A DNA stretch of 64,000 nucleotides. Origin: G963663525 sp963663525 (GTDB lineage Bacteria > Myxococcota_A > SURF-8 > G963663525). The first letter of the stretch is position 1. Each line of letters opens with the position of its first letter. Shown here piece by piece: positions 17,297-26,400 of the stretch. Both the position numbers and the translations under genes were made by a program. Location: positions 1,781,221 to 1,845,220 of the forward strand of contig CAXXHC010000003.1 in NCBI GenBank assembly GCA_963663525.2, written 5' to 3'. The notes under the pieces were generated by a model. The model saw only the letters and a program-made list of their open reading frames with translations. It did no database searches and was not told where the DNA came from.

Positions 17297-19096
17297 TTAG
17301 CTGTACATCCGGTCGATTTCTTCCTCGAACTGCTCCATCACGACCTTGCGCTTGACTTTCATCGTCGGGGTAAGCGTTCCGGCTTCGACGCTGAACGGCG
17401 TGGCGATCACCGCGAAGCGCTTGATCGTCTCGTAGCTGGGAAGCTGCTTGTTGACGGTCAGGATGTCTTTTTCGATGGCCTCGACGATCTCTGGCTTTTC
17501 GGCGATCTCTTCTGGCTTTAGTCCTTGCCAGCCCTTTTCTTCGATCATCTTCGCCAGCCATTCCTCGTTGGGCACGATCAGCGCCACGCAGTAGGGACGA
17601 CGGTCGCCGACCACACAGATCTGCTCGATAGTCGGCATGGATTTGGCAATGTTTTCCACGTTTTGCGGGGCGATGTTCTTCCCGCCCGCCGTGACGATCA
17701 GATCCTTGATGCGGTCGGTGATTCGCAGGTATCCTTCCGAATCCACCTCGCCCACGTCGCCGGTGTGGAACCAGTTTTGTTCGTCCAGTGCTTCTGCTGT
17801 GGCCTCCGGTTTGTTGTAGTAGCCCTTCATCACGTTCGGGCCGCGCACCAGAATCTCCCCGCTGTCGGCGATCTGGACCTCGACGCCCGGCAAGGGTTTT
17901 CCCACCGTGCCGAACTTGAATTCCCGCTTGCGGTTGTTGGTCACTACGGGAGAGGTTTCCGTCAGGCCGTAGCCTTCGAGAATCAGGATGTTCGCCGCCA
18001 GCATGAACCGCGCGATGTGCGCCGCCAGCGGTCCGCCGCCGGAGATCATCAGCCGCACGCTGCCGCCCAGACCTTCGTAAATCTTCGAAAACAGCAGCTT
18101 GTACGCGAGCCGGTATTTGGCTTCGAGGGCGATCGGCGGGGTTTCGCCGCGCTCCAGAACGGCCACATAGCGGTTGCCTATCCTCAACGCCCAGTCGATA
18201 ATCACCTTCTTGACCGGCGATGCTTCGTTACGGATCTCCTTGATTCCATTGTAGATTTTCTCGTAAATGCGCGGTACGGAAACCATCATCGTGGGCCGGA
18301 CTTCCAAAAACGCCTGCTTGAGGTTTTTGATGTCCTGCCAGATGTAGATCTCGCCATCTCCGTGGTAGAACGCGGTGTAGTAGCCGATGGTGCGTTCCAG
18401 CACGTGGGACAGTGGCAAAAACGACAGCGCCCGCTGATGTCCCAGCACGCTTTCCCGGTTGACGCGGTAGGTGGTCTCCACGTTGGAGATCAGATTGCCG
18501 TGGGTTAGCATCACGCCTTTGGGTGGTCCCGTGGTACCGGATGTGTAAATGATGGTTGCGAGGTCGTCGAGCGTCACTTCGGGCCAGGTGTCGTCGAAAA
18601 GGCTTTTGTTTTCGTACCCTTCTCCTAGTTTCAGAAGACCGGACCAGTCGAGGATGTCGTCGGCCTTCTCGCTGTCGTCCAACTCATCGAAAACCACGAT
18701 CGGTCCCAATGATTCCACAGAGTTACGCGCCTCCACGGCTTTGTACAGTTGGGTTTTCGTCGAAACCAGGAGCACGCCGGCGCCCGAATCGTTGAGGATG
18801 TACGCCACTTCATCCGCGAGGTTGTTGGGATAGATGGGGACATCCACGGCGTGCAGTCCCAGCACGGCGAGGTCCGTCAGATACCATTCCGGTCGGTTTT
18901 CGGACATCAGCGCCACGCGGTCGCCCGATTTGACGCCCAACGACGCCAGCCCCAGGGCTGCCGTTTTCGCCTGACGGATGAACTCGCGTCCGCTCCATTC
19001 CTTCCACTGCCCATCGATTTTCATTTTGCACACGGCATCGTTGGATTCGGCGTCGATCCGGTCTAGCAGCATCGCTGGAATGGACTGAAAACCCAT
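17297..19096 (-). CDS. Long-chain acyl-CoA synthetase (AMP-forming)
   Basis: The start is set at the ATG at 19094-19096, preceded by GGGGAGGA; 599 residues, typical for FadD15-like enzymes. The AMP-binding P-loop YTSGTTGPPKGVMLTH lies near residue 180. The adenylate motif GYGLTETSPVV and the hinge region GWFHTGD-like NWFHTGDVGEV are present. ITDRIKDLIVTAGGKNIAPQ marks the C-terminal subdomain with the catalytic Lys. It activates fatty acids to acyl-CoA with ATP. It stands alone on the minus strand. Confidence 0.92.
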   Translation of the reverse strand: MGFQSIPAMLLDRIDAESNDAVCKMKIDGQWKEWSGREFIRQAKTAALGLASLGVKSGDRVALMSENRPEWYLTDLAVLGLHAVDVPIYPNNLADEVAYILNDSGAGVLLVSTKTQLYKAVEARNSVESLGPIVVFDELDDSEKADDILDWSGLLKLGEGYENKSLFDDTWPEVTLDDLATIIYTSGTTGPPKGVMLTHGNLISNVETTYRVNRESVLGHQRALSFLPLSHVLERTIGYYTAFYHGDGEIYIWQDIKNLKQAFLEVRPTMMVSVPRIYEKIYNGIKEIRNEASPVKKVIIDWALRIGNRYVAVLERGETPPIALEAKYRLAYKLLFSKIYEGLGGSVRLMISGGGPLAAHIARFMLAANILILEGYGLTETSPVVTNNRKREFKFGTVGKPLPGVEVQIADSGEILVRGPNVMKGYYNKPEATAEALDEQNWFHTGDVGEVDSEGYLRITDRIKDLIVTAGGKNIAPQNVENIAKSMPTIEQICVVGDRRPYCVALIVPNEEWLAKMIEEKGWQGLKPEEIAEKPEIVEAIEKDILTVNKQLPSYETIKRFAVIATPFSVEAGTLTPTMKVKRKVVMEQFEEEIDRMYS

Positions 19097-19319
19097 GGCT
19101 TTTCCTCCCCTGAGCATCTTCTGGTTTTCGAATGGCTGCGCTTTGCCCGGTATTCTATGCGTATTCGTTATAAAAACGAAGGCTTTTTTTCATATCGCGA
19201 AGGAAGGCCCTCACTGCAGGTAAGAAACGCCTTGAAAGTTCTATGAAATCAAGATATTACAAGAGCTAGCCCAAACAGGATATCCTTTAGCGCAAAGCTT
19301 TGACCGAAGCGAGAAAAAC

Positions 19320-20954
19320 GTGGTGAAACGAAGGACACAAGCGGACTTGTCCGCTCTGCGATGGTGGCGAATTCGTGTGGAATTCCAGTCGCTTAAGCCA
19401 TTTTTGAGTGCGCCGAACATCGGGGCGGTGGAAGCCATCGCCAAAGGTGTAACCGATTCGCTGGGGTGGCTCGACCCGGACGGCTCCGATCACGACCATC
19501 CGTGCGTCTTCTACCATCTCGTTCGCTGGTCGCCCTGTCGAAATCCGACGCACGTCGAGGTGGATGTTTTCCTCAGTCGTACCGACCGCGCCGACGCCTG
19601 GCGCTGGACGGCGGCGTTCCGGGCCTTTATGGCCGATCCGTCCCACTGCATCACCTATGCGCTCGATGACTGCGCCATGCCCGAAGAACGCAGCTTGGAA
19701 ATTTTACGCGCAGAGAGCGGCGAGTGGCCGTTGGAAGGCGAGCTATGTCTTCGATTCGACACGCCTTATTCCTTCCCACGACCCGAAGGGAGCTCGCGCA
19801 CTTTTTTGTCCCACGAAACCTTCGTCCAGGCGTTCGAACGGCGGTTTTCGAGACTGTTCGGCCTCGACTTGCGCTATTCCAGCCACGAGGACGATTTCAG
19901 GCTGCTGCCTTGGTTCTGGCATTATTCCGAAAGACGCCGATTTTCGAAATCCCAGCCGGGAACCCTCCAATACGTCAAAGGATGTGCCGGGCCTCTTTAT
20001 CTCAAAGGCCGTTTCGCGGATTTCCTGCCCTGGTTGTTGTTGGGAAGCGAGCTGCATTGCGGCTCGAAGTTGGCCAACGCTCAGGGGCATTACCGGCTGC
20101 AACAGGAAGCTCCGTTTTTTTTGCGGCGTTTTCCTCAAAAAACCATCGTTCGCAAGGTTGCAGGGGAGGTCGTCGAAGCCTCCGAGGCTGATGCACTGGC
20201 CGAGCGCCTGTATGCTTCTTTGGCGGATGGAAGCTGGCGACCCACTTCGGTCCGAGAGGAGCGCCTCGCTGTGGAGGATCTGGCCGTTCACAAACTATTG
20301 CGCCGCCTGTTTGCGCCAGTGGTTGCGAAAATGCTGAAAGACGAAACCATCGTGGAGAAGTCGGAGCGTTCCGGTCACGAAACCGGTGCCGTTCGAAAAA
20401 ACCTAGGCTCCGGTGGTGGTTACGAGTCAGAATCGGACAGTTGCGAATTCTTTTCCTCGGTGAATTTGGCGCGTCTTTTCGGTTTTTTGGACGATGGCTT
20501 CCCAATAGCCGATCGCAAGATTCTGGAATTGCTGAAAACCTGCCTGCAACATGGCAATGGCAACGACCATCCCCCGCACGATCGTCAAGTCGGATGGCCT
20601 CAAGAAAGTCCGTTGGCTCCATTGCTGGCCTCGTTGGTTCGTCATGTCTTTCCCGGAGAATTCATGGAAGAGGCTGTTATGTATCTGATCCGGTACGAGA
20701 TTTCTTCAGGGAATGAACGGCGTAAAGTGGAAAATTGCCTGAAAAACCATGGATTTTGCGAGCGCCACGGTGGATTCGAAGGGCGATTGTTTCGCAATGA
20801 CAAAATCCGCATGATGCGAGAGTTGGAAGGACTGGGGATCGAAAGCGGACAGGTGGAAATCTATCGCCTGGAACGCAGTCTGTCTGCAGCGAAACGAAAA
20901 GTTCGGGACGCAGGAGGACCGCCCATCGACGACGAACCGGCGATAATCGTGTAA
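19320..20954 (+). CDS. Cas6-like RAMP domain fused to a degenerate reverse transcriptase, no Cas1
   Basis: 544 residues from GTG. Residues ~15-265 read as a Cas6 family RAMP protein. The second half opens with a strand LCLRFDTPYSF (143-153), then ETFVQAFERRFSRLFGL. It ends with the Cas6 C-terminal signature GPLYLKGRFADFLPWLLLG and ELHCGSKLANAQGHYRL (224-260), close to the 'ELLHxGKGxxxGLGxY' of PF10040. Residues ~315-500 follow the order of reverse-transcriptase motifs: EDLAVHKLLRRLFAP, then DSCEFFSSVN (373-382, the motif that normally reads D-I-x-x-F-F-x-S-I), GWPQESPLAPLLASL (425-439, normally G-x-P-Q-G-S-P-L-S-P-L-L) and LIRY at 457-459. The catalytic Y-x-D-D is replaced by YEIS, so polymerase activity should be lost. 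Cas6-RT-Cas1 fusions are known; here Cas1 is missing, and no cas gene or array is nearby. Confidence 0.7.
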   Translation: MVKRRTQADLSALRWWRIRVEFQSLKPFLSAPNIGAVEAIAKGVTDSLGWLDPDGSDHDHPCVFYHLVRWSPCRNPTHVEVDVFLSRTDRADAWRWTAAFRAFMADPSHCITYALDDCAMPEERSLEILRAESGEWPLEGELCLRFDTPYSFPRPEGSSRTFLSHETFVQAFERRFSRLFGLDLRYSSHEDDFRLLPWFWHYSERRRFSKSQPGTLQYVKGCAGPLYLKGRFADFLPWLLLGSELHCGSKLANAQGHYRLQQEAPFFLRRFPQKTIVRKVAGEVVEASEADALAERLYASLADGSWRPTSVREERLAVEDLAVHKLLRRLFAPVVAKMLKDETIVEKSERSGHETGAVRKNLGSGGGYESESDSCEFFSSVNLARLFGFLDDGFPIADRKILELLKTCLQHGNGNDHPPHDRQVGWPQESPLAPLLASLVRHVFPGEFMEEAVMYLIRYEISSGNERRKVENCLKNHGFCERHGGFEGRLFRNDKIRMMRELEGLGIESGQVEIYRLERSLSAAKRKVRDAGGPPIDDEPAIIV

Positions 20955-21228
20955 CCCATTTTTTCATCCAACGAGTCGGATTCGTACCAAATCTAGAATG
21001 GAATCGCCCTGTGTTTTCCTGTTCTTTCATCACAAATGCCTGATCTTACTTGGTAAAACGGGAAATCATTCTTTTTTTCGGTTCCGGTGAATTCTCCAAC
21101 CTTCCTTCCGATGGTCTTCGCACCTTTTGGTTTTCGTCTGTTCGCGTCGTCTTTGGGGTTGTACTTGCTTGCGGGATACTTTCATGCTCCAATCACACAA
21201 CACTGATTGAAGCGAAGATGAAGTTGCC

Positions 21229-22731
21229 GTGTTGTCTTTCCCCCACCTGAAAAAAACCGTCTTTCCACTTTGCTGTTGGCTCTGGGCAGTTTCCATGGCG
21301 GTGGGGTTGATGACCTGTTCGGAGAGCGAAAAAACCTCCTATTGGATCGGCACTTCGGATTTTGACCTCGGCGATGGGAGCGTCGCCGATTCGAATTCGG
21401 ACGGCTCAACCGTCGAAAATCCCCCGAAAGAACCGAAAGCCGTCGTCACACATTCCGTTTCGGCACACAACATTGCTCTTTACTGGGAAGCCGGAGAATC
21501 ATGGGACGAAGAGGTCGAGGTTGTGGTGGAGCGCCGAATGGGTGGAGCGGAGAGTTTTACGGAAATTTCCCGCCGTCCCGCTGCTGCACATCGGTTTCTC
21601 GACCTGGCGTTGACTCCGCAGACCGGATACATCTACCGCCTGAGCGCCTGCCGCGCGGAATCCTGCTCTTCTGCGACGGAAACGCAGGAAACGTCAACGC
21701 TGCCGTCGATTCTCCCCGAGATCGAAATCGATCTTCCCTATGGGGGAGAGGACAACGACGACGTGTTCCTGATGAACATCAAGAACTGGCTCGATGCGGA
21801 CGACCTGTACGCGGTGGTGCTGGCAGTGGATCGAACCGGCACCGTACTCTGGTCGCTTCAGGATCTGCCGGGAGGATACATCCTGGAAAACCAGCCGCTG
21901 GACGATGGGACGGTCGCCGTTACGACCGGAGAATCCCTGGCGATTTTCGATCTGGACGGCACCGAGACCTACCGGTACACAGGCGACGACGTGCACCACG
22001 ATATCGACAGGCTTTCCAACGGGAATCTGATGTATCTGATCTGGTATTCGCTGACCCGAGACGATGGTGTGCCGCTGCTCGCCGACGGCATCCACATTCT
22101 GGATCCCACAACGAACGAAGTCGTCTGGGAATGGCTGTCGGAAGATTACATCAGTACGGACGACTACTGCAAAAGCTGCATCACTACGACTTGGAAGGAT
22201 TACGGTTACGACTGGACGCATTCCAACGCGGCGACCTTCGATGAAGCCCAAAGCGCCATTTACCTGAACGTGCGAAATCTCAATCGTCTTTACAAAATCA
22301 AATATCCATCGGGCGACGTGGAATGGATCATGGGAGACGGAGGCGATTTCGGGAAGGGGCTATGGTCCCACAGCCATGCTCCGCTGTTTTTCGAAGAGGG
22401 CCGTTTTCTTTTATTCGACAATGGGTTGCATCGTACGGACGGCACGAACTGGTCCAGGGTCGTCATCGTCGATTACGACGAGACGAAGAAAGCGGCTGCT
22501 CTGAGTTGGGAGTATCGCGAGTCGCCCGACTTCTTCACCCTCGGATACGGAAGCGCACAGTTTTCCGAAAACGGGATCGTGGTTTGTGATGGCGCGAACG
22601 CCCGTGTGTTTGAAGTGACGATGGAAGGCGAAATCGTCTGGCAGATGACCGTCGCAGGCTCTGTATACACGCCTTACAAGACCAACGTTCTCCAACGTTC
22701 GTTTTTCGAGAATTGGGGCAACCCGCCTTGA
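21229..22731 (+). CDS. Arylsulfotransferase (ASST)-like lipoprotein with fibronectin-type domain
   Basis: 500 residues from a GTG. An in-frame ATG at 21295 (MAVGLMTC) is a possible alternative, but it leaves too short a signal. The lipobox is GLMTC. A fibronectin-III-like segment (~65-165) precedes a six-bladed ASST propeller: DDVHHDIDRLSNGNLMYL, YDWTHSNAATFDEA, RNLNRLYKIKYPSGDVEW and WSHSHAPLFFEEGR-like blocks. The two conserved His of arylsulfotransferases are present in THSN and HSHA contexts. Family enzymes move sulfate between phenols. Here the role is uncertain, since many such lipoproteins are non-catalytic. Acts in the periplasm or at the surface. Confidence 0.75.
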   Translation: MLSFPHLKKTVFPLCCWLWAVSMAVGLMTCSESEKTSYWIGTSDFDLGDGSVADSNSDGSTVENPPKEPKAVVTHSVSAHNIALYWEAGESWDEEVEVVVERRMGGAESFTEISRRPAAAHRFLDLALTPQTGYIYRLSACRAESCSSATETQETSTLPSILPEIEIDLPYGGEDNDDVFLMNIKNWLDADDLYAVVLAVDRTGTVLWSLQDLPGGYILENQPLDDGTVAVTTGESLAIFDLDGTETYRYTGDDVHHDIDRLSNGNLMYLIWYSLTRDDGVPLLADGIHILDPTTNEVVWEWLSEDYISTDDYCKSCITTTWKDYGYDWTHSNAATFDEAQSAIYLNVRNLNRLYKIKYPSGDVEWIMGDGGDFGKGLWSHSHAPLFFEEGRFLLFDNGLHRTDGTNWSRVVIVDYDETKKAAALSWEYRESPDFFTLGYGSAQFSENGIVVCDGANARVFEVTMEGEIVWQMTVAGSVYTPYKTNVLQRSFFENWGNPP

Positions 22732-22787
22732 TTCATTGATACACCCCATACGAAATTCGAACCCTCCGGAAAACGTTCTCTCGCCGC

Positions 22788-22819
22788 GAAAAACAAAACC
22801 CCGCCGGGGAGGCGGGGTT
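22788..22819 (-). terminator. Terminator downstream of the desulfoferrodoxin gene
   Basis: The hairpin AACCCCGCC-GGGGA-GGCGGGGTT (22797-22819) is followed on the minus strand by TTGTTTTT. It may also stop plus-strand transcription from the ASST-like gene. Confidence 0.85.
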
Positions 22820-22877
22820 CGGATGATCGCGTCGGCGTTGCGTTTGTGACGCAGCACCGGTTTTAGCGAGAAGCGGG

Positions 22878-23252
22878 TTATTTCTTCCACAGGCCGTGAA
22901 GGTTGCAGAACTCCCGTGCCGTGACGTTTTCGGCGTCGATCTTGAAAAAGACCTGCGGGGTTTGTCCCGGCTTGAGAAATTCGCGGTAGTTTTTGTCTCC
23001 GGCGAGCAACTCGATCCACTCGATGAAGTGCTTTTCTTCCATCGGATGATTCACGCTGCCGACCGTGACCTTGTAGCCGTCGTCCGTTTTTTCCACCACG
23101 GGGACGTGTTTCTCCACGGCGGCGTCGGTGGTGTTCTCGGTGAGCAGCTTCATGTCCTGTCCGCAGCAGACCAGCGTTCCGGCACCGGCGTGCAGGACTT
23201 CCACCATGTTTCCGCAAAGGTCGCATTTGTACACTTGCCATCGTTCCGTCAT
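22878..23252 (-). CDS. dfx: Desulfoferrodoxin (superoxide reductase)
   Basis: 124 residues, family size. The N-terminal desulforedoxin-type iron site has CDLCG (11-14) and VCC. The superoxide-reductase domain has its His ligands in EKHVP, VNHPMEEKHFIEW and the C-terminal CNLHGLWK. The enzyme reduces superoxide to peroxide without making oxygen, typical of anaerobes. It is the last gene of a minus-strand series, 227 bases after pyc, and is followed by a terminator. Confidence 0.96.
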   Translation of the reverse strand: MTERWQVYKCDLCGNMVEVLHAGAGTLVCCGQDMKLLTENTTDAAVEKHVPVVEKTDDGYKVTVGSVNHPMEEKHFIEWIELLAGDKNYREFLKPGQTPQVFFKIDAENVTAREFCNLHGLWKK

Positions 23253-23479
23253 GTCGTGCCTCCTCTCAAAGGTTTGGAAAACGAGCCCGAATAGTTTGAA
23301 AGTCTGTTTATGAAAGAATCATTTCACCTTAATGGAGCCAGAAATTCTTTTCAACATTATGGCTCGCTTGTCAAAGTAACTCAATAGTAACATCGAAACG
23401 GTCTGGAGCAAGGGTGAAACGGAAATTTTCTCGCTTGTTTCCCGGTCCAACCATCTCCTAATGAAACAGAAACCACCCG

Positions 23480-26400
23480 TTATGATTTCTTCGACAGATC
23501 GTAGCCGCACTGGTCGCAGAATTTCGCGCTGGTTCGGGCCAGGGTGGCGCGGCAGTTGGGGCAGGTCGTGGCGGCTTCCACGTTGCCCAATTCCACGAGC
23601 AGCTCGCCTGCTTTGACAGACACCATTTTCTTGTCGTTTTTGAAATCCGCGCTTTTCAACACACGTTTGACGATGCCGTTTTTCGGGGCGAGCACTGCCT
23701 TTTCCTGCTTCATAATCGCGATGTTGAAGATTTCCTGCCCCTCGCGCACCACGTCGCCCGGACGCACGTGCATAATCCACAGGTCGCCGTTGCCCGGCGC
23801 GCCCACGTGGTCGGGATTGTCGGGATCGGCCATTTCCAGGCCACCTTTCTCGGCGGCTCCGATCGGCTCGGCGACCTTCACTTCGTACAGAAGCTGTTCC
23901 GAATCGAGCGTGTAGCGCACTACGGAAATCCCCCGGCGGTTGGGTTGCGAGATGTGGTTGATCGTCATCTGGTGGGGTTTGCCGTCGTGGTCGTGAAACA
24001 CGCGCTCCTCGCCGACCTCCATGCCTTCGAACCAGATATCCAGCGGTACGAGGTTGGGATCGCCGTAAGTCTCCCGAAATTCTATGGTTTTGAGTGCGTC
24101 CGCCGGATGATTGACGTACATCACGAACTCTTCGGGACTCGGTTCCCGTTGCAAAGTGTCCACGAGGGCGCGGCGTTCGGCGGCGAGGTCCACCGGGGGG
24201 ACGCGATCCAGCGGCGAAGTCTCGTTACGTTGGGCGAGGGCTTTTTCGTAGTCGGCGCCGAAAGCGCTTCGATACACCCAGTTCGGTGGAAATCCCAGCG
24301 GCAGGCGTCCGAAACGACCGAGCAGCAGGTTGCGGAAAGAGTCGTTGCTTTCGTCGTAAAAACGCAGGCGGAAAGTCTTGATTTCTTCCGAAAGTTCCTC
24401 TTCCGGTGTGTTGACCACCTGGTCGAGGGCGTCGAGCAGACGCTCCACCGATTTCATTTTACCGCGCTTGTAAGCGGCGGTGACGGCCAGAAATGCCGTA
24501 TTCCAGGTGATTTGCGAGCCGGGGGTGACGTCGTGATAGCGCACGATGCGCCGCGTACCCGCCAGAAAACGCAGCATGTGGGGCAGCAGGTGGATGTAGC
24601 CCTGCTTCATCGCGCCTTCCTGGGACGACGACGTGGCACCGCCGGGCATCCCGTGCTCGATGACGTCGTAATCGATGCCCTGGAAATACGGGGCGGTGTA
24701 GCGGTCGTAATACGGCATGATCTGCTTGAGCACGAAGCCGGTCAGGCGGATCATCTCGCGGTTGAGGTCGGTTTTCAGGCCGAGTTCGTCCTCGATGTAG
24801 GCGGCGGTGGAAAGTACTTCGCCCTGGCCGTACCAGCGCACGGCGGCCCCGATGCCGGTATCCACGATATGCGCCCCGGCGGCGGCGGCGGCACCCACGG
24901 CGGGCACGAAAAGACCGTCGGTGTAGTGCCGGTGATAGTGCACGATAAGTTCCGGATATTGCTTGCGAATCGACGAAACGAGTTCTTTCATAAAGCGGGG
25001 AGGGCAGACTCCGGCCATGTCCTTGAGGCCGAGGATGATCCGTCGGGCGGCTTCCCGCGTGGAGACGCCCGCCACGTCGGCGCACATGTCGAGGATGCGT
25101 TCCACGACGGAGAGGTAGTGCGGCACGTCGAACCCCTTGGCCCAACTCAGCGAGATCGCCGGTTCGAAAACGTTGGCCTCCGAACTCAGCGCCACTTCGG
25201 CGAAGGGGCGCATGCTCTCGATATCGTTGAGGAAATCGAAGCTGCGGATGATGTCGTACTCCTCGCAGATCATCTCTCCGGTCAGGCGCATGAGGTTGCG
25301 GGGTTGCGGCTTGTAGCCCAGCACGTTGGTGGAACGGATGAGAATCTGTTTCGGGGTTTTCGGGGCGAAGGAGTTCCACTGCTTCGCCTCGCTGAAGGGA
25401 TAGGTCATGTTGGCGAGCATCGCCACATGGAAGTGCGCGCCGCCGCCGTTTTCCAGCGAGAAGAAGCCGCATTCGTCGAGGTACGGCCCGACGAGGCGGT
25501 CCTCGGCCAGGCGAAAGCGGTTGCCGCTGTTGGATTGCGTGATGTCGCGGGTGGTGGTGTCGGTAAAGTGCACGATGCCGGAATCCCGCACCTGGTCGAG
25601 CAGGGCCTTGCGGTCCCCGCGCGGGTATTTCGGCGGAATCTTGCCGGAATCGTATTCCGGCTGAATCGCCTCGAAATGGCCGAGGCGCTTGTCATGAGGC
25701 CCGCGATACTCCCCGAGTTTGACGAAGGGGTTGTATCCTTTGGCCGAGATTTCGGCGATCATCCTGGACAATCGCAGCGGTTGAGGTTGTTTGTAGGTGT
25801 AGTTCGTCAGTTCCGGGGTTTCAGAGATAAATGTGGTGGTGTACTCGCCGCTGCGGAAACGCGGATTTTCGAGGATTTTCCGGTGGTACTGAATCGTGGT
25901 TTTGACGCCGGAAACCAGGTATTCCTTCAGGGCGCGGTCCATCACACCGAGGATTTTCGGCCAGCTCGGTCCGTAGGCGATCAGCAGGGCGGCGGCGGAG
26001 TCGTAATCCGGCGGGAATTCGTAGCCCGCCGAGACGCAGGAGTCCAACCGGACGCCCTGACCGCCGGGAGAGATATACCGAGTGATTTCACCGGAGTTGG
26101 GCGAAAAGTTCTCCTGCGGATCTTCGCAGTTGATGCGCACCTGCATCGCGTGGTTGAAAGCACACTGCTGAGGTCCGATGCGCAATTCGGCTCCCAACGC
26201 GACGAGGATCTGTTCCTCGACGAGATCGAGTCCGTAGCGGCATTCGGTGATGCCGTGCTCCACCTGGAGGCGGGTGTTGACTTCGATCAGGTAGGGCGTG
26301 CCGTCGGGTTCCACGAGGTATTCCACCGTGGCGAGGGAATAATAGCCGACGTCGCGAATCAGCGTTTCGGCCCAGGCTTTGAGTTTTCCCCGTAACTCCT

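Noticed and set aside
17049..17561. A 170-codon minus-strand frame overlapping the acyl-CoA synthetase 3' end
   Set aside because: It is out of frame with the well-supported gene and its Arg/Asp-rich composition is that of a shadow frame.
23768..26395. An 875-codon open frame on the plus strand inside pyc
   Set aside because: It mirrors pyc in the opposite strand, has no ribosome site and a His/Arg/Gly-rich composition typical of antisense frames in GC-rich genes.
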